Origin: Colocasia esculenta
Lineage: Eukaryota; Streptophyta; Magnoliopsida; Alismatales; Araceae
NCBI GenBank assembly: GCA_014218235.1
Contig: CM024760.1
Span: 15,170,049-15,234,048 of the forward strand
DNA length: 64,000 nucleotides
Direction of reading: 5' to 3'
A model generated the notes under the pieces. The model saw only the letters and a list, made by a program, of their open reading frames with translations, had not been told where the DNA came from and ran no database searches. Numbering within the stretch: the stretch's first letter is position 1; each line of letters starts with the position of its first letter. Shown here one piece after another: positions 48,831 to 61,103 of the stretch. The position numbers and the translations under genes are program-made.

Positions 48831-49876
48831 ATGATGACGTCGATGTAGGGGCGCTGACAGACGAAATCACGAATTCTCGGGCGTGCTGAAGAAGCTTGCC
48901 ATGCGCGCCCAGAACCAGAAACAACTGTGGGAGGCAGAGTCTGCCTTCTGCAATGATCTGGTGCTACAGCATAAGGCTCGCGAAGTCGAGTTACAGAGTG
49001 AGGTGAATAACCTCAAAGACGCACTTCGGGCTTCCGAGCTCCATTTAGCTGTTGCACGCGTAGAGAAGGAGGCGCTTGCTCGCGTCCTGGCTGACACGAA
49101 AGATCGAGGAGTGGCCGAGTACAAGGCGGGCCTGTGCTTCAAGGAAGACTTGGAGCAATTTGGGGCCCGCTGCTACAAGGTGGGCCTCGATGCTGGGAAG
49201 GAGCTCAGACGGGGGCTTGCAACAACCGAGCACGCCGGGAAGCATTCGAGGCTGTAGTGGGGGAGTGCAGACGCCGGACTAATGATGCTCGTCTGGACAG
49301 AGTACGCTTCGCTCAGTTCCAGTCAGGGCGAATGCCTTCTGCAGATGATGGCGCTGGTGCCTCCAGACAAGCCCTTTGAATGTATCTGCCCTCCCTTTTT
49401 GTTGGGTAGCTCGGCCTGAGCAAGCTTTTGTATAGGATCTGAATAGATCTCCTCTCTTTTTTAATGGCTTCGCTTTTTCTATCTCCATCCCTCGTACATG
49501 TTCTGTCCGAATCGGAATTCGTTGGTCGTTTAGAAGGGTTCGCAGTTACCGCGTAGGTCGTTTGGAACTGTCGAGGAGTTCCGACCAGGGGTGTTGTGCG
49601 GAACACTTTTATACTTGGTGGTATCGCCTTAATCCTTTGAGTTGAAGAGCTTTACACAGGGATGGCTTCGGATACTAGCTCAAGCCGACCGAAAGAACGG
49701 AGGAAGAGAAGTAGGACGCTGAACAGAAGGCTGTTATAAGTAGTAAGCCTTCAAATTGGATAGATGCCAGGTTCTGGGTATGGCTCCGCCACTAGGAGTA
49801 GTTAGCTTTTAAGAGTCTTTTCCAAGGACCTGGGTGACCTGATAAGGTCCTTCCCATTTGGGGGCGAGCTTGTCGG

Positions 49877-50952
49877 CTACTCTTCGGGGATCCGATGCCG
49901 AACAACGGCGAAGAACGAGGTCACCTTCGAAAAGCGCCTTTCCCGAACTCGGGAGTTATAATACTGCGCAAGTCGCTGTTGGTAGGAGACTAGACTGATG
50001 CTGGCGTCACTTTGGTGTTCGCCAAGCATGTCTAGGTTTTCCCTAAGCACGTGATTATTGGCGGCCTCGTCGAAGTGAGTCGTCCGGAGAGTGGGGAGAG
50101 CTACTTCCAAAGGTACAACGGCCTTTGTGCCGTAGGCCAAATGGAAAGGGGTCTCCCCAGTGGCTACCCGAGTAGTCGTTCGATGGCACCACAATACGTT
50201 AGGGAGCTCGTCAATCCATAAACCTCCTGCAGCCTCAACTCTTGTGGAATCTCGTGCAGCAACGTTTGGTTGGCGTTCTCAACCAAGCCGTATGCCTGGG
50301 AGTGTGCAACTGAAGTGAAGTGGTTGTAGATGCCGAGCTCAGAACATTTCTGCTTAAAGAACATGCTATCGAACTGTTTCCCGTTGTCGGAAGTAATCAC
50401 CTTGGGTCGCCAAAGCGGCAGAGGATGTTTTTCCATACGAACTTCCATACAGCTCGGTCAGTGATGCTAGAAACAGGTTCTGCCTCGACCCATTTTGGTG
50501 AAGTAATCGATGGCGACGAACATGAATTTATTTCGTCCTTGAGCTTCTGGAAAAGGACCCAAGATGTCGATGCCCCATCTGGCGAAATGTCGAGGTTCGA
50601 ACATGGTATGAAGTTGTTCGGCAGGCTGCTTGATAAGCTGACCGAACTTCTGACATTTCGAACACCTTCTGGAGAAGGACATGTAGTCCTTTTGTAGAGA
50701 AGGCCACTAGAATCCGGCTCGAATGATGCTGCGCGCCAGCGTTCTGCCCCCCAAGTGGCTTCCGCACAACCCTTCATGAGCTTCTTCGGTGGTTGATGCT
50801 GCCTCCATGGGGCTGAGGCACCGCAGAAGAGGTCTCGAGAGGGATCGTCGGTACAATTGACCTTCTATGAGGGTGAACCTCTGGGAGCACAGCCTGATCT
50901 TGTGGGCTTCGCCTTGGTCAGACGGAAGCTCATTTCGAAGTAGATATGCCAT
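49877..50952 (-). pseudogene. Integrase region of the Tat-type element
   Basis: Pieces in three frames: the zinc-binding part (AYLLRNELPSDQGEAHKI, then EGLCGSHLGG), CSKCQKFGQ with the first catalytic Asp near GIDILGPFPEA, the second Asp in ITSDNGKQF, the Glu in GLVENANQ, and the C-terminal ETPFHLAYGTKAVVPLEVAL. The normal integrase order is kept, but frameshifts prevent a single product. It would have joined the cDNA to host DNA. Confidence 0.85.
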
Positions 50953-51408
50953 GATGGGGGTCTATCCAGCTCGGAGCTGGAGGATCAGCCTCGATGGCGG
51001 CTACATCTACCTCTATGCTCGACGAGGCGAGCTCTTCTATGAATACGGAGCGAGAAGGGGCGACGTCACCTGAAGATGCCAACTTGGCGAGTGCATTGGC
51101 CCGCACATTCTGCTCTCGTGAGACATGGATAATTTCGAAGTAGAGGAGGCCCTTTGTTCGGTTTTTCACCTGTTGAAGGTATTGTGCCATGCGGGGCTCC
51201 CTTGCTTTGAAGTGTCCACTTACCTGGCTGGCGACCAATTGCGAGTCACTAAAGACCCGTAGTCGCCCCGAGGTGCCTAGCCATTCGAATTCCGGACAAC
51301 AGTGCTTCGTACTCGGCAACGTTGTTGGAGGCGGAAAAATGGAACCTCAGAGCATATTGAAACTCTAAGTCCTCCGGGGAGGTGAGAACCAAGCTAGCTC
51401 CGCTCCTG
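50953..51408 (-). pseudogene. Second (archaeal-type) RNase H of the Tat-type element
   Basis: Minus-strand text GASLVLTSPED, NNVAEYEALLSGIRMA, RVFSDSQLVASQVSG and VSREQNVRANALAKLAS contains the D-E-D-D pattern of the extra RNase H of Tat elements. Its start lies on the far side of solo LTR B (WELYVDESS at about 52860). It is split by that insertion and by a one-base frame change. Confidence 0.85.
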
Positions 51409-52835
51409 TGTAGACACCCGGTTTTGACTAATGGGTTGAACCACATTTCTTGTTGTCTTAGTGGGCCCCTATTTGGTCACTCACCTTGAGCCCATCATTT
51501 GCCTTGTTTTGAGCCCTTTAAGCCATTAAAATGCCTTGAAATCCCGAAATTTATCACTTGAGAGAGTCCTTGGGGCATAATAACTCTTGTCTTATCATGT
51601 AGTTGGCTGATAATTCTCAAATAATCCGGATTTATTGTCGCGACGTCTCGTGGCGCCGCGTCTCTAGTCGCGACAGTTCGGGCGGTCGCGATAGCCCATG
51701 CATTATCCATGCACGTGGGCAATGCTGTCGCGTCCTCCCGTGCCGTCGCGTCTTAGTCGCGACCCTATGATACGTCGCGACAATGACCGAATCCTCTGGC
51801 CTCCATAACTACCCCCTATTTATCCTCCTTTGAACTCAACTTAATCCTAAGGATTATCCCTACCCCTTGGGGCGGGATCCTAGCCTTAGGGACTCTCCTA
51901 AGGATCCCTAAGGACTCTCAATCTGATTTTTATAAGGCTTTATCTCCCATTATGATTTTTTAAAACCTCTTTGAAGATATAATATCACTTATTCTCATCC
52001 CAAGCTCTATATAAGCAAGGCCCCTCCTCAAGGACGAGGGGAGCCTGATTACCACCCCGAAGGGATGCCGGAATTTCCTCTCACCCATACTTAGCACCAC
52101 AGCCACCCCTTTTGCCATCTTCCCTTCACATTCCACTCCCTAAAGCCACTATTTCACCATTAACGGAACACGGAACGTGAAGAGGGCGACTCTGACGATC
52201 TCCTGGAGCTCTTGCACATCCTTGGAGTCATACATACGCTAGGGAGTCGCCCAATGGGGCTCAGTTTCTTCTTCCTCCCATTCTCCTATTTCTACATGCA
52301 TTTTTTGTGTTATTTTAGAATAGAGCACATTCCCTATTCATCCACGTTTTATTTCCACACCCATAGGGGTTCAAAACCACCCCAGGTGCGTTCCCACCAT
52401 GATTCTCCACTGTCTTTCATCTTTAGAATAGATACTATGCTCCACGTATTCTAATAGTGTATTTTTTTGTGATTTTCTTTGGTTGGCAGGCAAGCAGGTG
52501 AAATCTACGAGAAGCTTTGGTTCTCCGGCCGGCTGGAGGACGAGAAGAAGGTCCTTACCTTATTTCTCCCGCATTCAAAGAACGCGACGGCCGAGGGTGA
52601 TGCGACCATAGACGCGTCGACGACAGCTGACGCGACATCAGTCTATCGTGGCGCCCATGGCGACCGCGACACCAGGTCTGTTCCTGTTCTCTCTCCTTTT
52701 TCCTAGTTTAAGCCAGCCATTATCTCATTTTTATTCTTAGGCGACTTGCTAGGTGGCGATCACATCCTATTTTCCATGCTACTAGTTTTAGTATCCATAT
52801 TTATGTCGAGGGGGGGTACAATCCCTGTGATTACA
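51409..52835 (+). mobile_element. Nested solo LTR B, 1.43 kb
   Basis: Starts TGTAGACACCCGG and ends GATTACA. CCTG flanks both sides (51405-51408 and 52836-52839), an aged or short target duplication. It is from the same broad family as solo LTR A (same start word, same length, GGCGATCAC near the end), but the body has diverged. It carries repeated GTCGCGAC words (51635-51785) and a TATATAAG box at about 52011. It lies antisense inside the second RNase H. Confidence 0.8.
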
Positions 52836-53335
52836 CCTGTGACACAAGAGGACTCGTCCACGTAGAGCTCCCATGGGGGCTCGATGGCCAATGGAGGGTC
52901 CTGCTCGGCCGTAATAGTGCATTCCGCAACAAAATCTGTCAATGCTTGCGCCTTGATGGCTGTCCTCGGACGGTAGCTGATGTCGAACTCGCCTAGCTCA
53001 ATGGCCCATTTGATGAGCCTGCCGGAAGCCTCTGGCCGCTGAAGGATGAGCTTTAACGGCTGATCGGTAAGGACCATGATGGAGTGGGCCTGAAAGTAAG
53101 GCCTAAGCTTCCGCACGACTGTGACCAGTGCCAAGGCAAGTTTCTCTGCTCGGGGGTACCTTCTTTCAGCTTCTTGAAGGACCCTGCTGATGTAATAGAT
53201 GGGACGCTGGGCCGCTCCCTCTTCTCTGATCAATACTGTGCTGATGGAGTGTTCGGTAACCGAAAGGTATACGAACAAGGGTTCACCGAGCACAGGCTTC
53301 GAGAGAACAGGTGGGGCTGCCAGATATGCCTTCAA
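52836..53335 (-). pseudogene. RNase H of the Tat-type element
   Basis: The minus-strand frame with GEPLFVYLSVTEHSISTVL, PIYYISRVLQEAE and LTDQPLKLILQRPEASGRL is the gypsy RNase H that directly follows RT. TDFVAECT follows, then the start of the second RNase H (LYVDESS). Confidence 0.9.
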
Positions 53336-54153
53336 CTCAGCGAAGGCAACTTCGCAGTCCTCGGACCACCGTACATGCCCCCCTTGCTGTGAGGAGCCTC
53401 AGGGTCCTCGCAACAATTTGAAGAAGTTAAAGCTCCTCTTTGCTGCTCGGGACATGAATCGGTTGAGTGCGGCTAGACGCCCAGTCAAACGTTGGACATC
53501 GCGCACTGTCTTAGGGCTGCTCATTTCAAGTATTGCTTGGATTTCTTTAGGGTTAGCCTTTATTCCTCTGTTTGAGACGAGTAAGCCGAGGAACTTACCT
53601 GAGCGTACTCCAAACGCACACTTTGCTGGGTTGAGCTTCATGTTGTACCTTCACAAAGTTGCGAAGGTCTCTTTGAGGTCGGAGATGTGGTCGGTGCTTG
53701 GGAGCGTTTTGACCAGCATGTCATCGACGTAGACCTCCATGTTTCGCCCAATCTGTGACTCGAACATCTTGTTGACCAGCCACTGTATGTTGCACCAGCG
53801 TTCTTCAGACCGAAGGGCATCCTAGTAAAACAGTACAAGCCCAAGTCGGTGACAAATGTGGTGGCGTCCTGGTCCGGAGGATGCATGCTAATCTGGTGAT
53901 AACCAGAGTATGCGTCCAAAAAGCTGAGAAGCTCATGTCCGGACGTTGCGTCCACCAACTGGTCGATGCGCGACAGGGGAAAGTTGTCCTTAGGCGTAGC
54001 CTTGTTAAGATCTTTGTAGTCCACACATACGCGCCATTTACCATTAGCTTTGCGTACAGGATTGCATTGGAGATCCACCTTGGGTACTGGGCTTCCCGGA
54101 GGAGTCCAATGGCTCGACTTTTGACAACGTGATCCTGGATCACAGTCTGCCAT
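53336..54153 (-). pseudogene. Reverse transcriptase of the Tat-type element
   Basis: RT blocks in order: KANGKWRVCVDYKDLNKATP, FLDAYSGYHQISM, RMPFGLKNAGATY, then in another frame the catalytic MEVYVDDMLVKT (about 53735-53700), and NPAKCAFGVRSGKFLGLLVS. At least one frameshift lies between GATY and YVDD. The enzyme would have copied element RNA into cDNA. Confidence 0.92.
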
Positions 54154-55375
54154 TCTCGGTTGACGGGTCGCCTCCTCTACTGTACCGGTGGTACCCGGGG
54201 TCCAAGCAAAGGCGATGCACCGTTACTTCTGGAGGAATGCCTGGTAGCTTGTCATCCGACCATGCAAACACATCTAAATTGGATAAGAGGAATGCCTTGT
54301 AGCGCTGCTGTTCGGCTTCTGGCAGTTGTGCGCCAATATAGAGAATGTGTTCGGGGTCATCGTCCACCCGAACAGGAAGCAAGTCTTCGGCGGGAGTTCC
54401 TCGGCCGGTAGAAGGCTGATCGGCTTGCGGAGGCACGATGTGCGGGGCTTCGAAAGGTTGCTTGTCCCTCAGTGAGAGGACGTAGCACCGTCGAGATTCC
54501 CGTTGGTTTCCGAGCACCTCACCAATCCCATGCGGAGTGGGAAACTTCATTTTCTGATGGAGAGACGAGGGCACCGCCTTGAGCTTGCCGATCAGGCCCC
54601 TGCCGAGGATAGCGTTGTAACCAGGCATGCTCCGAATGACCAAGAAGTCCACTATCTTGGTCACACTCTTTGGGTCCGTCCCAAGAGTTATTGGAAGGTG
54701 TGCTCTCCCCATGGGCTGGACCGAGACCCCTGAGAAGCCGAACAGAGGTGACTCAACAGGGGTGAGCTGGTCGGTTTTTAGTCCCATAATGAGGTAGCAG
54801 TCGTAAGATAACACGTCGGGGGCACTTCCATTATCCACCAGGATCCGACGCACATTACAATGGTTGATGGTAGCTGATACAACCAGTGCATCAGTGTCTG
54901 GAGCGGAGACTCCTACAAGATCTTCATCCGAGAAGGTTATAGCCTTCTCGGAAAGTGCGCGTGCGGGGGGAGGGGGATAAGGGTTTAGACGAGGCATTGG
55001 AGCCCTGTCCACTGCGCGCACCCGCCGAGCATAGTCGCATCGGCTCTGCGTGCTTTCTCCGCCTGCGTTGAATCCTCCCGCGATCACGTTGATTTCTTGC
55101 CCGTTGGGCTCGTTGTTGACGGGCTGTTCGGGAGTCCGCTCTCGGCGTCTCTGGCGGTCTTCATTGCGGCGCACATACCGTCCAAGATAGCCACGCTTAA
55201 TGAGGGACTCAATTTCGTCCTTAAGCTGGCAGCACTCGGAGGTGTCGTGGCCGTGGTCGTGGTGGAAGCGACAGTACTTTTCTTGGTTGCGTCTTCGGGG
55301 GTCGGAGCGCATCCTTGGTGGCCACCGAACATAGGGCTCGTTTCGGATTTCTTCCAGGATATGTTCGAGCACCAT
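54154..55375 (-). pseudogene. gag C-terminus, zinc knuckle and aspartic protease
   Basis: A 411-codon minus-strand frame beginning upstream of KYCRFHHDHGHDTSECCQLK, a modified zinc knuckle typical of gypsy gag. A basic linker follows, then the protease motif ILVDNGSAPDVL with the catalytic Asp. Further on, the start of RT shifts out of frame at about 54150. This is the longest intact piece of the polyprotein. Confidence 0.88.
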
Positions 55376-56674
55376 CGTGAGCGGAGTGTAGTCGGTGAAG
55401 GGGCGTGGTCGGCGCGGCGAGTCCCTGTTGCGCCGTCCTTTCTTCCGATAACGGTTTCCGTTATCGGAAGGCCTCTTCTTGTCCGACGATTCTCCCTGCT
55501 CTGCTCGGCCGGCAGCTAGACTCTCCTCGCAAGCCGCATGGCATTGCGCAGTAGAGAGCAGCTCGGCGAGAGTGGACGGCTACTGTACCCCCAGCGTCCT
55601 CTGCAGAAAACCATCGCGAGTGCCCTGGATGAGGGCACTGGTGGCTAACGGGACGTCGAGGCGCGGGATACGGAGGGCCTCGGTCTGGAACCTCTTGACG
55701 TAGTCCCAGAGCGCTTCTCCCTTCTTCTGCCGAACAGCGAGAAGGGAGGCCGCGGTATGCGGTTATGACCTTCCGTCTAGGAAGTTGTCCCGAAAGGACT
55801 TCTTCAACTGGTGGAAGGAAGAGATGGAACCTGCAGGGAGGGCTTCGAACCAATCCCGAGCAGTTTCCTTCAAGGTGGCCGGGAAGGCCCAACATTTGGC
55901 CGCATCAGATGCCCCATGGAACACCATATGCGACTCAAACCCATGGATGTGATCCGCGGGGTCAGACGTACCGTCGTATGGCGCGATGGTGGGCAGAGGG
56001 AGCTTGGGAGAGACCCGAGCCTCCAGGGATCTCCGGAATGAACGGGGAGTGGAAGTTCAGGTCCTCTTTGGATGGCGCCTTGCCCTCCGCGCGCTGGACC
56101 ATCGCGTCCACACGACGCTCCAGGTCGACGACGCGGCGCAAGCGCCTGGCCAACTCCTGTTCGGAGGGCCGAATCTGCACTCCCGGTCCTGTGGGAGATG
56201 GCCCCCACGACCGAGCGCGGGGCCGCCGTGGAGCGACGGGGTGAACGACCGCAGCGCTTGTTCATCAGACGAGGCCCGGCGCGACCTCCGAGGTGAATCC
56301 ACATGCTGCTCCTGCAACGCAGGAGGGGCGTGAGATCGGCGGTGAGACGACTCCGCCTGAAGTTCCTGCGGCATGGAGGCCGCCGGGGCTGGCTGCCTGG
56401 CTAACTGGGTCTGAAGGCCTAGGCATATGCCCGCGAGATGCTGCATTTTCCCCCGGAGTTCTGCTACCTCCAAGGCAGTTGCAGGCATGATGACGACGGG
56501 CGTAGGGACGTCACCGACCGCACCGGCAGGGGTACGGTGACGTCGACGGGGGGAATACGCTGACGGGAGTCCGCTCACGACTGGCGGGACCTCGTCATAC
56601 GGCTCCCCACGTTCTGGTACGAAGATCGTCCGCGAGCCATGGCTGTCGCCGTTTCCCACAGATGGCGCCAAAAG
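55376..56674 (-). pseudogene. gag N-terminal region of the Tat-type element
   Basis: The minus strand carries MAPSVGNGDSHGSRTIF from 56671, just after the primer-binding site. Then, in other frames, come a charged/proline-rich stretch and the gag core (CWAFPATLKETARDWF, LPAGSISSFHQLKKSF, about 55900-55770). Frameshifts divide it into three or more pieces. Confidence 0.8.
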
Positions 56675-57473
56675 TGTGGAGGTATTTTCCTGTTTGGGCC
56701 GGAGCCAAACGGCCCTACACTTGGAGACATGGAAGATGACCGCCGGTAGCGAACGAATGCCTGTAAAACCAGAACGGAATCAAGGGGGGCCCGGTTGAAG
56801 AACTGGGGAGAACCCTCCGATGCCTAAGTCAGTAAACTGTGAGTGAGGGCTTGAAGAAGAAGGGTTCAGTGTTGTGTGAGAGCGATGTGCGTTAGATCAC
56901 GTACCTCTGCACGGAGGCTTACCAGAGCCTTTTATAGGCAGAAGTGCTAAGGGAGAGGGACGAAACGTCCCTGATCAGCACCGCAGAGGGCGCGCCTGTT
57001 AGCACCATTGGCGGGAAGGCGCCCGTTGAGGGGCCTTGCAGTTAACGCACCATTTAATCGTGGGGCATGCATGATGCAGCAGTTGCAACCGTTACAAGGA
57101 GATGGAGGGCTGTTTGAATCCTCCTGGTCGGAGGTACCGAGCAGGGGCCCTGTTCTGTAAATGGAACTTGTTGCTCGGTGACAAGGCCTGCTGCTGGACG
57201 TCCGATGTATGGAAATGTCGCTCGCGCCGAAGAGGCTTCGACACACGCCGAGCAGTGCCTGCTCGGAAAAGAGAGCCATGAGCCGAACTAGCTGTAAGGC
57301 GCCGGAGGCGACTCGGAGGTCCCGCCAGCACCTGAATGCAGGGATCATCCTCGGGACCTTAAAGTTATTCCTGAGAAGACGTGGCGCCCTTCGGAAGGGC
57401 CACGTTCGCCCGCTGAATTGGGTTGAGCCATGATGGGCCCTGCGCACTAAGGTGGCTAGGAATAGCCACCACA
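56675..57473 (-). repeat. 5' LTR of the Tat-type element
   Basis: A copy of the LTR at 44391-45188, one base longer. On the minus strand a TATAAAAGG box (about 56939-56931) precedes the transcription-start area. The primer-binding site TGGCGCCATCTGTGG starts within a few bases of its inner end (56674). Confidence 0.95.
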
Positions 57474-57478
57474 AAGAT

Positions 57479-59113
57479 GGTGAGGCAATGACAATTATAA
57501 ACTGACTATATCTAATTTAGATGACATATTCACATTGATACAATATTGTAGATGTGCAACAAATGTGTTATATAGCAAACACGAACAAAAGAAGATCAGG
57601 TAAAATTTCTATCTTATGTTATATATTGTCATCTCCTTATATAAGAATGTGCTTGCAACATAAGATATGCAACAAGTGTCACCCATATAATATATCGAAG
57701 TCAACAATCCATAGCATGTTCCGATTAAATGACATGAGTCCATATAAATAATTTTATCTAAAATTAATCAACAATTAAACTATTGTAATTGACAATAAAA
57801 AGTATAAATCTAACGTCATTCAAATTTTGTCCAACACTAGTAATACCATTGGCTAAAACTACTGGCAGTATCATAATTGTAACTTTTGTCAGCATAAGCA
57901 GGTCATAGATCAAATAAATCTCTTTTTAGATTAAAAAAATAAATTAATTAAAAGTCTCTATTAGATGTTTGATTCATTTTTTAGTTTTTAACAAAGTCGT
58001 AATTCATTACAATAAATATTATATCTTGTTACAGTATACGTTAAATTTTGTTAAATTTTTTATTATAATAAAATTAATTAATTTATCCTAAAAATCATAT
58101 AATATGATTGTATCTAAGTAAAATCCGGCACATTTGGATACCTTCTCAGAGACAAAGAAACAGCATATATATAAAACACAGACGGGAGATTTGTGAGAGC
58201 TCCTGAAAAGGTAACAGTTTTCAAAGTAGGGCTCAGTCTCTCTCTATGAGAACCTCAGATTTCTTACACACTCTGTAAAAAAATATTGTGAGAATTTTTC
58301 GAACTTTATATATATAAATATACGCCTTGGACATTGATTTTTGTTAGGTATCCCCTGCCATCACTTGCCTTCTATAGAATGTTAAAATCTCCGAAAAAGA
58401 GATGAAATATTTTATGGATTTATTTTTGGAAGCCTATACGTGCATGCAATTTCACAGTCGTTAGGGGGAAATGATTTAATTTGCAGTGTATTTCCACATA
58501 ATAGTTGACATTTTAAGTATATATTATTATTTTCCAATAAATCTCCAATCTCAAACAATGGCCCTTATATAATAGAACAAGGTCGGTAAGGTAGATTGTC
58601 CTCCGGTTTTAATTTTTTGAAAAAAAATGTTACACATAAAATATACATGTCAAACCGACGCTGGACTTTGTAATCGGAGAAATATTTAAATCTCAATTGA
58701 TCGGATAAAAAAATATTTGACCAATATTGAAATTAGTTAGGATGCGAGTTTCGCGTCAGTCATAATTATTTTTTAGACACAGAATCCACACGTCTAATCA
58801 ATCGCGCACTAATCAAATCCGAGTAAAAATAATTATCTTATAATTGACTAATGCAGAGGCAGAGATGATATGTGACAAATATTTCTATAAAAAATTGGGT
58901 CACCCCCACACATGACAAGTCCACATCAGCGGGTGGTGTTTGATGCGTTCACGGATGAGGTGCTCGACTGGTCCAGTCACCGTTTTCGCCTTGCGAGCGA
59001 GCTCTAGAAGACTTCTTCTCCTCCATACGCCATGTGAAAGGTCAACTTGTAGCTATCACAGGGGGAAGAAGCATAAAATATATTTATCACAGTGAAATTT
59101 TGGATTCGAAATA
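57479..59113. other. AT-rich intergenic stretch, nothing recognised
   Basis: DNA to the right of the Tat element. No coding frame, RNA gene or element ends are recognised. Confidence 0.5.
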
Positions 59114-59118
59114 GTTTG

Positions 59119-59910
59119 TGTGGTGGCTATTTCTGACCACCTAGGTCCGTAGCGGCCCATCATGGTCCAGCAGGCGAGCGTGACCTATCGGCGAGACGCC
59201 ACGCGTCCTCGAGGGCGGCCCACACCTTCGAGCACAATCCCCACGACATGTCATTTACGGGGCTAAAGGACTGTCTCCGGACATCCTGTCGTCTGTTCGG
59301 TTCGGGGACCCACTACCGAACAGATCCTGCTCGAGGCACGTTGCGGCCCCTCAGCACAGGCGTTGCCTCTGGGCACCCAGCCACCGAACAGCTTCCATGT
59401 TCGGTACCCTCTGAGTAGCTCTTCTGCTTGGCGCCTTCCAGCCAAGAGGGGCAAAGAAGCCCGTCGTCTTCTAGGCGACGGTTACAACGGCCGCACGACG
59501 TGCGCCCCACGATCCAGGGGGTATTAACCGCGAGGCCCTTCAACGGGCGCCTCAACGCGTAACTCTCCGTCAAGGGTGCCAACCGACGCGCCCTTTCCGG
59601 CGTTGTCTGGGGACGTTCCGTCCCTCTCCCTCAGCACTCCTACCTATAAAAGGCTCAGGTAAGCCTCCATGCAGAGGTACGTGATCTTACTCACACTGCC
59701 CTCGCGCAACACACACGAGAACCCCCGTTCCTTCAAACTTCTCCAAGTCTCGCACTGACTTAAGCATCGGAGGGTTGTCCCCGGTTTTTCAACCGGGCCT
59801 CCATGATCTGGTTTTGGTTTTGCAGGTATCTGTCCGCACCGGCGATCGTCTTCCCTCTTTCAAGTGGAGGCCTCTTTGGCTTTTAGCCCAAACAGAAAAA
59901 CCCTCTCACA
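59119..59910 (+). mobile_element. Solo LTR related to the Tat-type element
   Basis: Starts TGTGGTGGC and ends CTCTCACA, with a perfect GTTTG duplication on both sides (59114-59118 and 59911-59915). It matches the reverse complement of the 44391/56675 LTRs over CTATAAAAGGCTC, AGAGGTACGTGATCT, GCATCGGAGGGTT and GGTTTTGCAGG, but is clearly diverged. It therefore comes from an older insertion of the same family, in plus orientation. Confidence 0.92.
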
Positions 59911-61103
59911 GTTTGTATTAGGAAAAAAAATTGAATTAAGAGAATACTCGAGAAAGTACTCGGAATCTATAAATACCCTGATGATAAAAAAAGAAGGTAG
60001 ATCCTCAATAAAGTGATACGTATTTATAACATGACGTTGCATTATTAGCTGAAAACGATGCAAGGTAGCAAGTGATTCTTTTTTTTTTTACACAAGTAGT
60101 AAGGGATCTAAAAGACATTTGGACCTCTCTTTTATGACAGCAATTGGAAGATTCATCTTGAAGAACAGGTTTAGGAGCAATGATAAGATTCTCTGCGTGA
60201 TTTGAAGATCATTAGTTCAAAATTAGAAACAACTTCTCAATTTGTCGGAATAAGCTTGAGTATCGTCTCTTTTTAAACTCCGTGCTAACGGAAATCTCGT
60301 GCATTAGATATGCCATTTTATTTGATAGATTGATCTTTCTTTTTCCCTAATTTTTGGGGGAAGATCGATCTAACTCTGGTAAAAAAGTCAGCCATTTCTT
60401 TTGAGTATGATGTAACCATTTTTTTTCTTCAGAAATGCCCAATATGAAACAATAAAAAAAAAAGATCTTTTTGCCAAGCAAAAGCATGTCAATAGCTGAT
60501 TTGAGAAGAATACAACACACACATGTAAAGTCTTGCTCTTCGAGGGCTCCCAAACACCTGACTCTGTTAGTGCCACCTCTCGAGTTTGCAATTAATATTT
60601 ATAAGAGATCCCCAACAATCTCCTAATCCTGTTAAGGCTGCCTGCTAATGACTCGGAGCCGTGTATTAGACCCCAACCTGGATTTTGAGACAGTACGCAC
60701 ATAAATATGGGAACAGAGTTCCCTTTTTCTGGTTTGAATCTATCCTGAAAAGTTCTGGTCTGATTGCCAGTCCTTGATGGAAAACAATCCCATGTCGCCA
60801 TTTCCACACACACAAGAAAGAATATTAGGACAATGTATGACAAGGTAATTTATGTAAAGTGAGCTGAAAAAAGAGAGGTTAGCTATTCATGCTGAACAAC
60901 TGGGAAGAAGAAGGAAGTGGGTTATCCAGTGGCTACCTAGTCAAGCCCCAATTTCTATGTTGCCATGCTAAACCATGGAGCAAGATAGCCATTTATTGTT
61001 CAAGCAGATGTAATTAATGTCATTTGCATGCTATCTTTAACTTGTACCCTGAACAAAAGTTGAAGAGAAAAGGTTTCTACTTGTGAAATCGGATAGAAAC
61101 CTT

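Larger units (their letters stand above)
45605..49257 (+). pseudogene. Antisense ORF of the Tat-type element, intron-bearing and disrupted
   Basis: Lies between integrase and the 3' LTR but on the strand opposite to pol. Segments: 45605-46294 (with a frameshift near 45790 and a stop or shift near 46150), a GTAAGT...TTGCAG intron 46295-46376, 46377-46405, then after the solo LTR 47838 to about 48197. A gag-like segment follows, then a coiled-coil C-terminus at about 48831-49257 (LQSEVNNLKDALRASELHL, YKAGLCFKEDLEQFG). The block FRLPLPEVAKALLNRWGLAP is typical of the plant 'putative gypsy type transposon' domain (PF04195), known from extra antisense ORFs of Tat elements. Function is unknown. Removing the solo LTR and one GGGAC copy restores the frame (GRD then QEVNED), so the ORF was broken after the element had inserted. 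Confidence 0.75.
44391..57473 (-). mobile_element. Ty3-gypsy LTR retrotransposon, Tat-type (dual RNase H), 13 kb
   Basis: LTRs 44391-45188 and 56675-57473 are flanked by the perfect duplication AAGAT (44386-44390 and 57474-57478). The element reads on the minus strand: primer-binding site TGGCGCCATCTGTGGGAAA just inside the right LTR, polypurine tract TTGGGGGGCAAG just before the left LTR. Domain order: gag, zinc knuckle, protease, RT, RNase H, a second archaeal-type RNase H, integrase. A non-gag ORF then lies on the opposite strand. That order with two RNase H domains is the hallmark of the Tat lineage. Frameshifts split gag and pol, and two solo LTRs have inserted, so it is not autonomous. 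By eye the two LTRs differ at about 5 percent, mostly transitions. Confidence 0.95.
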
